From: Clostridiales bacterium
GTDB taxonomy: Bacteria; Bacillota; Clostridia; Christensenellales; Aristaeellaceae
Assembly (NCBI GenBank): GCA_004555155.1
Contig: SFJH01000001.1
Location: 62,001-126,000 of the forward strand
Reading direction: 5' to 3'
Length of the DNA stretch: 64,000 nt
The notes below the pieces were generated by a model that worked only from the letters and a program-made list of their open reading frames with translations, made no database searches and was not told where the DNA came from. Numbering within the stretch: position 1 is the stretch's first letter; each line of letters starts with the position of its first letter. The position numbers were made by a program, and so were the translations under genes. Below are positions 49,999 to 60,050 of this stretch, piece by piece.

Positions 49999-50118
49999 CT
50001 GGCAGGCTGAGCCTGCACCCGCTTGCTGCCGCGTTTAGGTGACGGATTCTTCTCCGTTGTGGTAACGGCTCGAATCCTGGGTTGCGTTTCTGGCAGAGTT
50101 CTCTTCAAAACGACGTCC
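49999..50118. repeat. 120-bp repeat, copy 2 (direct)
   Basis: This is the tandem duplicate of the unit at 49879, with an exact period of 120 bases. Each unit contains short palindromes (GGCTGAGCC, CCGTTGTGGTAACGG). Open frames across it are artefacts of the tandem duplication. Confidence 0.95.
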
Positions 50119-50159
50119 CTGACCGCCACTGATTCAAGCGGTCAGGGACTATGTTTTTT
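50117..50159 (+). terminator. Terminator at the left arm (asd side)
   Basis: A 10-bp stem CCCTGACCGC/GCGGTCAGGG with the loop CACTGATTCAA is followed by GTTTTTT. Confidence 0.85.
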
Positions 50160-50185
50160 GGGGCGGCGGTGGCGTGATTTCCACA

Positions 50186-50404
50186 TCATTCTATCCGCTC
50201 GTAAACTTGTCTGCCCAGTATCTCCACGCACCAGCCTTCCAAGACTTCGCCCTTATTCGCCGGATCCAGTCTGTGGTATCTGGTTACGCTGACGAGCGGC
50301 GTCCAATACTGAACGCTCCCACCGTCATCCAATCCGTATATCCTGAACGTCAAGAGAAACAACAAAACTACAACAGCCAGTACCAACGCGAGTTTCCTCT
50401 TCAT
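50186..50404 (-). CDS. Small membrane-anchored or secreted protein inside the repeat cassette
   Basis: The 72-aa product begins MKRKLALVLAVVVLLFLLTF, a signal peptide or single membrane anchor, followed by about 50 residues (SVTRYHRLDPANKGEVLEGW). A GGAGG-rich ribosome binding site and an extended -10 (TGGTATAAT) upstream support a real gene. It is the only gene between the inverted repeats. I do not recognise the family. Confidence 0.65.
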   Translation of the reverse strand: MKRKLALVLAVVVLLFLLTFRIYGLDDGGSVQYWTPLVSVTRYHRLDPANKGEVLEGWCVEILGRQVYERIE

Positions 50405-50460
50405 CCCCCTCCTCCAACCTCCTTTCCAAGAATTATACCACGCCGCACCACAAAAGGGAA

Positions 50461-50503
50461 GACCCTGACCGCTTGAATCTATGGCGGTCAGGGTCTTTGT
50501 TTT
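50461..50503. terminator. Terminator at the right arm (hppA side)
   Basis: A 12-bp stem GACCCTGACCGC/GCGGTCAGGGTC shows the same core as the left-arm terminator but in inverted arrangement (loop TTGAATCTATG). T's follow on the plus strand and CTTTT lies nearby on the minus strand, where it would end the hppA transcript. Confidence 0.8.
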
Positions 50504-50511
50504 GTACGATG

Positions 50512-50612
50512 TACTGCCAGAAACGCAGCTCAGGATTCAAGCCGTTACCATAACGGCGAAGAATCCGTCACCTAAACGCGGCAGCAAGTGAGTGCAGGCT
50601 CAGCCTGCCTGT
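50512..50612. repeat. 120-bp repeat, copy 3 (inverted, diverged)
   Basis: Read on the minus strand, this stretch repeats GGCAGGCTGAGCCTGCAC, CTTGCTGCCGCGTTTAGG and CGTTTCTGGCAG of copies 1 and 2 with scattered substitutions. It lies directly after the hppA stop codon. Confidence 0.9.
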
Positions 50613-50619
50613 CTGCCTG

Positions 50620-52812
<2,193 letters not shown>

Positions 52813-52856
52813 TCTTTCGTCATTTTTTGGACTTCTCCCAAATCCATCCATTATAA

Positions 52857-52885
52857 ATTATATACAAAAAAATGATCATTGTACA
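52857..52885 (-). promoter_or_regulatory. Promoter of hppA
   Basis: TGTACA and TATAAT are separated by 17 bases on the minus strand in an AT-rich stretch. Exact ends are approximate by a base or two. Confidence 0.6.
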
Positions 52886-53004
52886 GCCCAAAAACACGTT
52901 TTTCCGGGATTGTACGAAAATTTAACGCGCAAATTCTCCGGTGATTTTCCGTTTCAACCCATCGCATAAAGTTCTTTTATAAAGAATAAATTGATTTTTT
53001 ATAC

Positions 53005-53041
53005 AAAAGGCCCCCTGCCCGAAGGAAGGGAGCCGAGGCCT
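53005..53041 (-). terminator. Terminator-like element after the M18 peptidase
   Basis: An imperfect GGCC-rich stem (AGGCC...GGCCT with inner CCC/GGG pairs) is followed by TTTTGTAT on the minus strand. Confidence 0.45.
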
Positions 53042-54348
53042 CAGCCCAGGAGATATGCGCCGTCGGACTGCATCCGAATGGCAGTGGCATAGAATGCGCC
53101 CAGCGCAGAAATCATCGAATCCAAATCCAGCACACCAGCCGTCTCGCAGGCGGAATGCATGGCCAGCTGCGGAAGTCCGATATCCGCGGTATTCATCGAC
53201 GCGTGGGTATTGGCGATGTTGCCCAGCGTTGATCCGCCGCGCACATCCGACCGGTTCGCGAAATCCTGAACCGGCACGCCCGCGCCTTCGCACAGCATGC
53301 GGAAGATCGCGGCGGACACGCCGTCGGTCGTGTACTTCTGATTGGCGTTGTGCTTGAGCACGACGCCCTCATTCATGTACACGCGATTGCCGGCATCGTA
53401 CTTTTCAGGGTGATTGGGGTGTACGGCATGGGCGTTGTCCGCGGAAATCATGAAGCTGGAAGCCAGCGCCGCGCGGAATTCCGCTTCCGTCGCGCCCAAC
53501 GCCGCAGCGACGCGGCTGAGAACGTCGGTCAGGAAGGTGGAGTCCGCGCCCTGCTTGGTGCCGCTGCCCACCTCTTCGTTGTCAAACACAGCCAGCACGT
53601 CGATCTGATCCGGATTCTTCGCCTGTTCAAACGCCTGAAGCGACGTCCAGGCGCACTCCAGATCGTCGATGCGCGGGCAGGAGAAGTATTCGCCCTTCGC
53701 CCCCCAAACCGCTCCGCGATCGCGATTGTACAGAAACAGGTCGCTGCCGACGATAGCCTCCGGCGCAACGCCGCAGTGCTCTCCCAGCGCGCGCAGCAGT
53801 CCGCCCTGCGCGGATCCATCGCCATACAGCGGCAGCATATCGATCTGCGCGTTGAATTTGCAGCCGTCGTTGACCTCGCGATTGAAGTGAATGGGCATGC
53901 TGGGAATCAGCACGGCCGCGCCGTCCAGATTGACCAGTCTGGTGGAGACGCCCCGCGTCTCGCGCACCATCACCCGGCCGGCGATGGACAGCGGGCGATC
54001 CAACCAGCTGGACATGATCATGCCGCCATAGCCCTCGGTGTTCAGCCGCACATACTTGCCGCACACCACGTCCTCCGCCACAGGCTTCAGCTTGAACGTC
54101 GGCGAATCGCCGTGGCTCGCAACGATCTGAAAATGCGCCATTCCCCGCTCCGGCACAATCAGCGCGATCACCGAGGAGCGGTTCCTTGTGATCACATATT
54201 TTCCGCCCGGCTGAATCCGCCAGGGCTCCTGCTCCCCGAGTTCCTCAAAGCCGCGCGCAGCCAGCTCCACGCGGATATTTTCCGCCGCATGAAAAGCTGT
54301 CGGCGACCGGCGCACAAAATCCAGAAACTCCTCCACTCGACTGCTCAT
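53041..54348 (-). CDS. M18 family aspartyl-type aminopeptidase
   Basis: The 435-aa protein is an M18 zinc aminopeptidase: FHAAENIRVELAARGFEEL at the N terminus, ASHGDSPTFKLKP with the first metal His/Asp, VFDNEEVGSGTKQGADS with the catalytic Glu, and NRSDVRGGSTLGNIANT plus MHSACETAG at the end. Start 54348 has GGGAGGA 8 bases upstream. The family removes acidic N-terminal residues from peptides in the cytoplasm as large oligomers. Confidence 0.95.
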   Translation of the reverse strand: MSSRVEEFLDFVRRSPTAFHAAENIRVELAARGFEELGEQEPWRIQPGGKYVITRNRSSVIALIVPERGMAHFQIVASHGDSPTFKLKPVAEDVVCGKYVRLNTEGYGGMIMSSWLDRPLSIAGRVMVRETRGVSTRLVNLDGAAVLIPSMPIHFNREVNDGCKFNAQIDMLPLYGDGSAQGGLLRALGEHCGVAPEAIVGSDLFLYNRDRGAVWGAKGEYFSCPRIDDLECAWTSLQAFEQAKNPDQIDVLAVFDNEEVGSGTKQGADSTFLTDVLSRVAAALGATEAEFRAALASSFMISADNAHAVHPNHPEKYDAGNRVYMNEGVVLKHNANQKYTTDGVSAAIFRMLCEGAGVPVQDFANRSDVRGGSTLGNIANTHASMNTADIGLPQLAMHSACETAGVLDLDSMISALGAFYATAIRMQSDGAYLLG

Positions 54349-54385
54349 TTCAAATCCTCCCATCAACCAGTGCCGATTTTTCTCT

Positions 54386-54415
54386 GATCCATTATACACG
54401 CCCCGACCGCAGGAT
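54386..54415 (-). promoter_or_regulatory. Promoter of the M18 peptidase gene
   Basis: TTGAAT and TATAAT are separated by 17 bases. It is divergent from the promoter of the next gene. Ends are approximate. Confidence 0.65.
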
Positions 54416-54438
54416 TCAAGCCTGGCGTCAGAAAAGAG

Positions 54439-54467
54439 TTGACGCATCTCCCGGCGTGGTTTATAAT
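54439..54467 (+). promoter_or_regulatory. Promoter of the DUF3783 gene
   Basis: TTGACG and TATAAT are separated by 17 bases, 33 bases before the start codon. Confidence 0.75.
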
Positions 54468-54500
54468 ACTTCTGATCTTTCATACAAAGGAGCGATCCTC

Positions 54501-54875
54501 ATGCCCTCGATCCTGCTGTACAATCTCGACGGCGACAAGGGGACGCAGGTGCGCATGCTGTGTATGCGGCTGCGCATCCGCATCCGAAACGTCTCGCCTT
54601 CCGAATATGCGGAGCCTGTGGGGGCCCTCGCCGGACTCAGCCCACTCGCGTGCACGCCCTGTGAAGGGAGCTTCAGCGATGAAATGGCCGTGTTCGTCAA
54701 TTTCGACGGCGATCTTCTGAACCGGTTTCTGCGGGAAATGCGCGCCGCAAGGATTCCCTCCATCGCCCTGAAAGCGGTGCTCACCCCCACCAACCAGTCC
54801 TGGACGTCCCTCCAGCTGCACGACGAGCTGCAGCGCGAGCACGAGGCCATGTCCCGCGGCGGCACAGCCCACTGA
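54501..54875 (+). CDS. DUF3783 domain protein
   Basis: The 124-aa protein has strands and helices of the DUF3783 type: ILLYNLDGDKGTQVRMLCMRL, then FSDEMAVFVNFDGDLLNRFLREMRAARIPSIALKAVLTPTNQSWTSLQLHDEL. AAAGGAG lies before ATG 54501. The family is small, cytoplasmic and of unknown function; the fold hints at nucleotide or ligand binding, but this is a guess. Confidence 0.8.
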   Translation: MPSILLYNLDGDKGTQVRMLCMRLRIRIRNVSPSEYAEPVGALAGLSPLACTPCEGSFSDEMAVFVNFDGDLLNRFLREMRAARIPSIALKAVLTPTNQSWTSLQLHDELQREHEAMSRGGTAH

Positions 54876-54896
54876 TCCATCGTCCCCGAACCAACG

Positions 54897-54936
54897 GAAG
54901 CCCCCGGAGATCCGCGCGATCTCCGGGGGCTTCCTG
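54897..54936 (+). terminator. Terminator of the DUF3783 gene
   Basis: A 16-bp stem GAAGCCCCCGGAGATC and complement has a 5-base loop. The T run is weak. The stretch from here to 55079 holds no gene that I can support. Confidence 0.75.
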
Positions 54937-55079
54937 ATCGTTCCATGCTGCAGCAGAGAATCTCATCGCTTCAAAGCTGCCGTATTGTCCTTGCCGTCAG
55001 GCTCAGGCGTCTGTTTTCATATATTTGGCGGCTTAACGTCGCTCCTCAGTGATTCCTGTCTTTCTGTTCTTCAAAATGA

Positions 55080-55124
55080 AAATGCCTCTCACCCGATGGT
55101 CCGTTGTCGGATGAGAGGCATTTC
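55080..55124 (-). terminator. Terminator of the fucosidase-YitT operon
   Basis: A 12-bp stem AAATGCCTCTCA/TGAGAGGCATTT with an inner CCGA/TCGG is followed by TTTTCATTTTGA on the minus strand. Confidence 0.85.
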
Positions 55125-55188
55125 GCAACAGGAAAAGCTGCCATCGTCTCGGGAAAAACCCATTCGCCCGATGCAGAGAATCAGCGCA

Positions 55189-55827
55189 TCACGGTGCTTC
55201 GCCGCGGTCTGCTCGCATGTTTTTCGTGCCCAGCGTGTGAATTTTTCCAATGATAAAGGAAGACAATGTGACCGTCACCAGGGAACAGGCAATGTTCCGA
55301 ACCGGGATATAGCTCAGCGACAGCAGCAAGACCACCAGATCCGTGAACAGATATGCCCTCGAAACCTTCCAGCGGAATACCTTGGCGATCACCAGCGCCA
55401 GCGCGTCGTCTCCCCCGGATGCGCCGCCGGCGCGAACCACCAGGCCCACGCCAATCCCCACGAACAGGCCGCCGGCCAGCGCCGCCAGCAGCGGCGTGCC
55501 GCTCAGATCCGGCAGCACATAGCCGATGCGCTCGTTGATCGCATAGAAAGCGGCGAAGCCGCCCGTCGCCGTCAGCGCATATTTCAAAAAGCTCTTTCCA
55601 AGATACTTCATTCCCAGAGAATAGCAAATGACGTCCAGAATCACCTCCGAGACGGCTGGGGTTACGCCCAGCCAATGCTGGATCAGCAGCGTCATGCCCA
55701 GCACGCCGCCCTCCGTTATTCTGCTCTGACTGTGTACGTTGAACAGTCCAAACGCCAGAATGGCCGCTCCTGTCAGCAGCATTGCATAGCGTCCGATCCC
55801 ACTCTTCAACCTCATTTTTTCCTCCAA
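55189..55827 (-). CDS. YitT-family membrane protein
   Basis: The 212-aa protein has five to six hydrophobic helices and the pattern SRITEGGVLGMTLLIQHW and GLVVRAGGASGGDDALALVIAK, which matches the membrane part of YitT/YczE-type proteins. The C-terminal DUF2179 ligand domain of long YitT forms is absent. It is the last gene of the radical SAM-fucosidase-MATE operon, 7 bases after the MATE gene. Transport function is presumed but unproven. Confidence 0.82.
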   Translation of the reverse strand: MEEKMRLKSGIGRYAMLLTGAAILAFGLFNVHSQSRITEGGVLGMTLLIQHWLGVTPAVSEVILDVICYSLGMKYLGKSFLKYALTATGGFAAFYAINERIGYVLPDLSGTPLLAALAGGLFVGIGVGLVVRAGGASGGDDALALVIAKVFRWKVSRAYLFTDLVVLLLSLSYIPVRNIACSLVTVTLSSFIIGKIHTLGTKNMRADRGEAP

Positions 55828-55834
55828 ATTTGTT

Positions 55835-57244
55835 TTATGCGCTGCGCCGCGCGCGCTTTTCCATAAACGCAGGCAGCGCCTTTCGTCCCGCGTCGGTCAC
55901 CGGGCGCACCCACTTGCCCGAATACATGTGAATCTGCATCAGCACAAAGCGCACTGGCTCGTCAATATAGCAGCAGGCAAAGACCAGCAAAAACGGCGCC
56001 TTCCACACCAAACCCGTCAGGCAGACGAAGGGCAGCACCATCGCATACATAAATGAGATCTCCAGCACCGTGCCGTAGATCGCGTCGCCCGCAGAGCGAT
56101 AGGTATCGTTCTGCGTCCAGTTGCACATGCGCACGACCGCCGCGACGCAATAAATCATCAGCAGACCCGACCCGATTTTCAGGGACTCTCCGGACAGGCT
56201 CATCGCCGTCAGCAGCGGCCGATGAATCGCCAGCAGCACCAGGCACAGCGCGAAAATGCAGCTGCCGCACAGATAGACCAGCCGCTTGGCGCGCTCGTAG
56301 GCATCGTCCAGCTCTCCGGCGCCCACGCTCTTCCCCACCAGCACCGAGGCCGCATTGGAAAAGCCGGAGAAGAATCCAATCACAAATCCCTCCAGCACGC
56401 GGAACACCGCGATGGCCGCGATGGCCTGCTCGGACTGACGGCCCAGCACCATGTTGATCACCATGTTGCCCACGCCGATCAGCACTTCGTTACATATAAT
56501 AGGAAAGCATTTGCGCATATACTCGCCGAGATACGCGCGCTTCCAGCGGAAGTGCCTGCTGAAGTGGAACAGATACGGATACCCCTGCGCCCGGGACAGC
56601 GCCAGAATCACGATCACATTCACCGCCGCCGCACAGGTCGTGGCCAGCGCCGCGCCCTGACAGCCCATCGCCGGGAGTCCCAGATGTCCGTAGATAAACA
56701 CCCAGTTGAGCAGAATATTCGTGCACACGGACGCGATGGCCGCATACAGCGGAATGCGCACGCGCTCCGTGGAGCGCAGCAGCGCGCTCATGGCCATGGA
56801 GAAGATCTGCAGCGGATACGCCAGGCCCACCACCCGCAGATAGCTTGCGCCGATTTTCTGGATGGATTCCTTGTCCGTATAGACGCGCATCACCCATGCC
56901 GGCGCGAACAGGGCAAGGCAGGCAAAGATCACCGCCACGGTCATCATGCAGGTCAGCGTCATGCCGTAGGATCGATCGATGCCGTCGTCATCCTTTGCGC
57001 CCCAATACTGGCTGAAGAACAGCATTCCGCCGCCCACAAATCCCCAGTATCCCGAGAACATGAGCGATGAAAACTGGGCGCAAAGTCCAATCGCGCCCAC
57101 TGTATTTTCTCCCAGCGGGGCGATCATCATGGTGTCCACCATGCTTCCGGTGGTGGTCAGAAGGTTCTGCAGCGCCACCGGCACCGCGATCACGGCCAGG
57201 CTCTTCAGAAACGCTCTCCACGGAAAGCGGCTCGTGCGATTCAT
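55835..57244 (-). CDS. MATE family efflux transporter
   Basis: The 469-aa protein has 12 hydrophobic helices in the MATE arrangement: PVALQNLLTTTGSMVDTMMIAPLGENTVGAIGLC opens helix 1 and NEVLIGVGNMVINMVLGRQSEQAIAAI the second half. It differs clearly from the other MATE protein at 41104. It lies 24 bases downstream of the fucosidase gene. The exported compound is unknown. Confidence 0.93.
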   Translation of the reverse strand: MNRTSRFPWRAFLKSLAVIAVPVALQNLLTTTGSMVDTMMIAPLGENTVGAIGLCAQFSSLMFSGYWGFVGGGMLFFSQYWGAKDDDGIDRSYGMTLTCMMTVAVIFACLALFAPAWVMRVYTDKESIQKIGASYLRVVGLAYPLQIFSMAMSALLRSTERVRIPLYAAIASVCTNILLNWVFIYGHLGLPAMGCQGAALATTCAAAVNVIVILALSRAQGYPYLFHFSRHFRWKRAYLGEYMRKCFPIICNEVLIGVGNMVINMVLGRQSEQAIAAIAVFRVLEGFVIGFFSGFSNAASVLVGKSVGAGELDDAYERAKRLVYLCGSCIFALCLVLLAIHRPLLTAMSLSGESLKIGSGLLMIYCVAAVVRMCNWTQNDTYRSAGDAIYGTVLEISFMYAMVLPFVCLTGLVWKAPFLLVFACCYIDEPVRFVLMQIHMYSGKWVRPVTDAGRKALPAFMEKRARRSA

Positions 57245-57268
57245 GATCCATTCCTCCAGCTTTTGTGC

Positions 57269-58564
57269 TCAGTTGCCGTTCTCCGGCCTCACATAATAGG
57301 CCCGCATGCCCGTCAGGACGGGCCCGCCCTTTCCGCACGCCTCCACGGTGAGCTTCGCCGTGCGGATCGTCGGAAAGGCGCAGATGGCCTTGTGTCCGAC
57401 GGTATCTCCCTTGTAGACGCAGACGCGCTTGCTCCGATAGCCCGGCAGATGCGCATAGATCCGGAACTCCTCCACCGGACTCTGCGCCATGAGATCCTCC
57501 TCAATCACCACGCGGTTGACCAGCTGCGGACAGGTATCCTCGTTTTCCCAGTCCTCGCTGAAATGCTCCGTGCAGATCGACCAGGCGCCGTTTCCCTCGG
57601 ACTGCATCCCGCCGAACGCGGGGATCGGCGCGCCGTAGCGCCTGCGGATTTCGCGCCCGAGCGCCTCCAGGCGCTTCAGATCCGGCTCCGGCAGCCGGCC
57701 ATGGCAGTCCGGGCCGATATTCAGCAGGAAGTTCGCACCGCGGCCGACGCTCATCTCGTACATGCCCACCAGCTCGTCCACTTCCTTGATCGTATCCTCG
57801 TTGGGTTCGCAGTCAAACCAGGTGCTGCGCATCTTGCAGTCGCACTCCGCGGGCAGATAGCGCGTCTGATCCATCTGCTCCCGCTCCTCGGTCATCATCG
57901 AGAAATCCACCTCGTCGCAGAGGTTGACGTTGCGCAGCGGCGCATAACCGTCCTCGTTGCCCACCCAGCGCGTGTCCGGATCCCACATTTGGAAGATCAG
58001 GATGTCGGGCTGCAGGCCGCGAATGGCCTGAATGATCCGCGCCCGGTCGTACTCGTGTCCCTCCGAGCCGCAGCCGTCAAACCACAGGTAATCGATCTTT
58101 CCGTAGTTGGTCAGCAGCTCGCTGATCTGGTTGATGAAATAATCGTCGTACTCGCGTCCCTCCGCGAAAGCGGTCTGTCCGCCCCACTGCGCCGGCGAAT
58201 AGTACAGGCCGACCTTGACGTCATACTTCCGGCACGCATCCACAAACTCGCGCACGACGTCGCCCTTTCCGTCCTTCCAGGGCGTCGCGGCCACGCTGTA
58301 ATCCGAATACTTCGTCGGCCAGTTGGCGAAGCCGTCGTGATGCTTGCACACGAGGATGGCATAGCGCGCGCCGGCCTCGCGGCTTGCGCGGATCCACTGC
58401 TCGCAATCCAGCCGGTCGGGATTGAACGCCGCCGCGTCCATCGGCAGATTGTCCCAGTCCTTGTGGCCGGGATAGAAGCTGCGAATGCCAAAGTGGAAAA
58501 ACACGCCAAACTCCCAATTCAGAAACTCGATCTGCCGCGGGCTCGGGATTGCTCTTGTATTCAT
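57269..58564 (-). CDS. Alpha-L-fucosidase, GH29
   Basis: The 431-aa enzyme has WEFGVFFHFGIRSFY, YAILVCKHHDGFANWPTKYSDYSVAATPW (residues 69-96) and the nucleophile in IDYLWFDGCGSEGHE (Asp163). These fit GH29, which removes alpha-L-fucose from glycans. There is no signal peptide, so it would act on imported fucosylated oligosaccharides, such as pieces of mucin or milk glycans. Start 58564 has GGAGGA 7 bases upstream. A C-terminal beta domain is included but no carbohydrate-binding module. Confidence 0.93.
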   Translation of the reverse strand: MNTRAIPSPRQIEFLNWEFGVFFHFGIRSFYPGHKDWDNLPMDAAAFNPDRLDCEQWIRASREAGARYAILVCKHHDGFANWPTKYSDYSVAATPWKDGKGDVVREFVDACRKYDVKVGLYYSPAQWGGQTAFAEGREYDDYFINQISELLTNYGKIDYLWFDGCGSEGHEYDRARIIQAIRGLQPDILIFQMWDPDTRWVGNEDGYAPLRNVNLCDEVDFSMMTEEREQMDQTRYLPAECDCKMRSTWFDCEPNEDTIKEVDELVGMYEMSVGRGANFLLNIGPDCHGRLPEPDLKRLEALGREIRRRYGAPIPAFGGMQSEGNGAWSICTEHFSEDWENEDTCPQLVNRVVIEEDLMAQSPVEEFRIYAHLPGYRSKRVCVYKGDTVGHKAICAFPTIRTAKLTVEACGKGGPVLTGMRAYYVRPENGN

Positions 58565-58588
58565 GTCAGTTTCCTCCATCATCTATCC

Positions 58589-59713
58589 TCAATATCCCCA
58601 CTGGCCGGGGCGATAGCCCTCCGGCAGGGGTTCTTCTTCCAGAAACAGGAATTCTTCATCGCGCAGGATGGGCAGGAATGCCTCGTAAGGCGTGGCGGGG
58701 AACTCGCATCCGTAGCTGCTCGCGCCGAACCATCCGCCTTCCTTGGCGCGCAGGTTCAGATCCCGGGCGAACTTGGTGCGGTTGGAACAGTCGTGCACGG
58801 CGACGTCCCATCCCTCCTCTGCGGCGATCCGCATGAGCTTCAGCGTCAGCTCCCGGCTCCAGATGGGCGAGATATATCCATGACGGCAGATATACATCTC
58901 TTCGCCTTCATAATTGCCGATGTTGTTGGGATTCAGGTGAAGCTCCGCGCAGTTGATGAAGTCGAGACCCGTGGACAGAATCTGCTCCTTCTTCCGGAAA
59001 AAGCGCTCAAAGAACTCCGGCGTCATCGGCGTCTCGATGCCCACGCGGGGAATAACCCTTTTCGCGATGCGGATATTTTCGATCACCCGGTCCGCGCAGT
59101 TGGAAGCGCCCAGATTGAACCTCAGCTCATCCAGCCCCGCCTCGCCCAGCATGCGCAGCGAATCCTCGTCCGCCAGCAATCCGTTGGTATAGAGATGCTG
59201 GTGAACGCCCGCCGCATGAAATCTGCGAATGATCCCCTCGTATTTCCCGATCTCCATGAACGGCTCCAGATACACATAGGAAACGCCCGTCGGCCGGTTG
59301 CCCATGGTCAGGAGCAGATCGACGTCCTCCTCGCGAAACTTCGTGCCGCCGATCTCCCACATGCCTTCGCCGATGGGCGGCTGGCAATCCAGTTCGCCGT
59401 AGTTGTAGCAGAATTTGCATTCAATATTGCACTTATTGGTCTTGCGGATCGCGCTCAGTCCGGTCCCCAGCAGGCAGGAGCGGCAGCCCCGGGGGAATCT
59501 GTCATCGCTGCCCACATAGTACGTGCGGTTCTCCAGCGTCTTCAGCCCGGGAATCTCCGCCATGAGCCGGGCATTGCGGGCGTCGATCGCCGTCTCGATC
59601 TGCGCAAACGTCGCGTAGACGATCTCCTGCTGCCAGGGCATCAGCTCCTCGCCCTCCGGCAGCATCGCGAAGAATTCGAACCAAGCCAGCGCATCTCTCT
59701 TTGAAATCTTCAT
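58589..59713 (-). CDS. Radical SAM protein of unknown specificity
   Basis: The 374-aa protein has the radical SAM cluster Cys95, Cys99 and Cys102 (CNIECKFC), then TMGNRPTGVSYVYLEPF, YTNGLLADEDSLRML and ELRFNLGASN. Two more cysteines, RGCRSC at 77-80, precede the cluster, and others (CAELHL, HDCSNRTKF) lie later. No SPASM motif is obvious. The 70-residue N-terminal helical region is unusual. It heads the operon with a GH29 fucosidase, MATE and YitT. No precursor peptide gene is visible nearby. The substrate is unknown. Confidence 0.85.
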   Translation of the reverse strand: MKISKRDALAWFEFFAMLPEGEELMPWQQEIVYATFAQIETAIDARNARLMAEIPGLKTLENRTYYVGSDDRFPRGCRSCLLGTGLSAIRKTNKCNIECKFCYNYGELDCQPPIGEGMWEIGGTKFREEDVDLLLTMGNRPTGVSYVYLEPFMEIGKYEGIIRRFHAAGVHQHLYTNGLLADEDSLRMLGEAGLDELRFNLGASNCADRVIENIRIAKRVIPRVGIETPMTPEFFERFFRKKEQILSTGLDFINCAELHLNPNNIGNYEGEEMYICRHGYISPIWSRELTLKLMRIAAEEGWDVAVHDCSNRTKFARDLNLRAKEGGWFGASSYGCEFPATPYEAFLPILRDEEFLFLEEEPLPEGYRPGQWGY

Positions 59714-59771
59714 TCTCGATCCTCCCGTACGCCTCCGCCTTCCCGGCGGGGCGCGCGCAGTATTCTCTTCT

Positions 59772-59800
59772 ATTCTATCAGCACCCGCCAGCCACTTCAA
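59772..59800 (-). promoter_or_regulatory. Promoter of the radical SAM-fucosidase operon
   Basis: TTGAAG and TAGAAT are separated by 17 bases. The rest of the gap to 59971 contains no gene that I can support. Confidence 0.65.
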
Positions 59801-59971
59801 CCTCTGGCGATGTAAATTCTATAATATTGCCGGATGTATACCTCCGCGCGCGCCGCCGTCGGTACAAAGGCCCTGCCGCTCCGGCGCATTCCGTTCTCTA
59901 CTGCCTCTGTTATAGTTTTATCCTATAACTCGACAAAGAAAAATGTGATGGGCCGGACGGGCCCAAATCGC

Positions 59972-60000
59972 TTGACACACATCCGGCGCAACGCTATAAT
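59972..60000 (+). promoter_or_regulatory. Full-consensus promoter of the amino acid ABC operon
   Basis: TTGACA and TATAAT are perfect, with a 17-base spacer, 50 bases before the start codon. Confidence 0.85.
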
Positions 60001-60050
60001 AATGTCAATCTATTATTCAAATAGGAATTTATGGTTCGGAGGTATTTACT

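Noticed and set aside
49776..50129. Protein with repeated PRIRAVTTT and PKRGSKRVQAQ units encoded across the tandem repeats
   Set aside because: The protein repeat simply mirrors the DNA duplication, lacks a ribosome binding site and overlaps asd and a terminator.
49879..50612. CRISPR array
   Set aside because: The repeats are 120 bases, only two in tandem with no spacers, and no cas genes are present.
58589..59713. Second RiPP maturation system at the radical SAM gene
   Set aside because: No short Cys- or motif-rich precursor frame with a ribosome binding site was found within about 1 kb, and no SPASM motif is evident.
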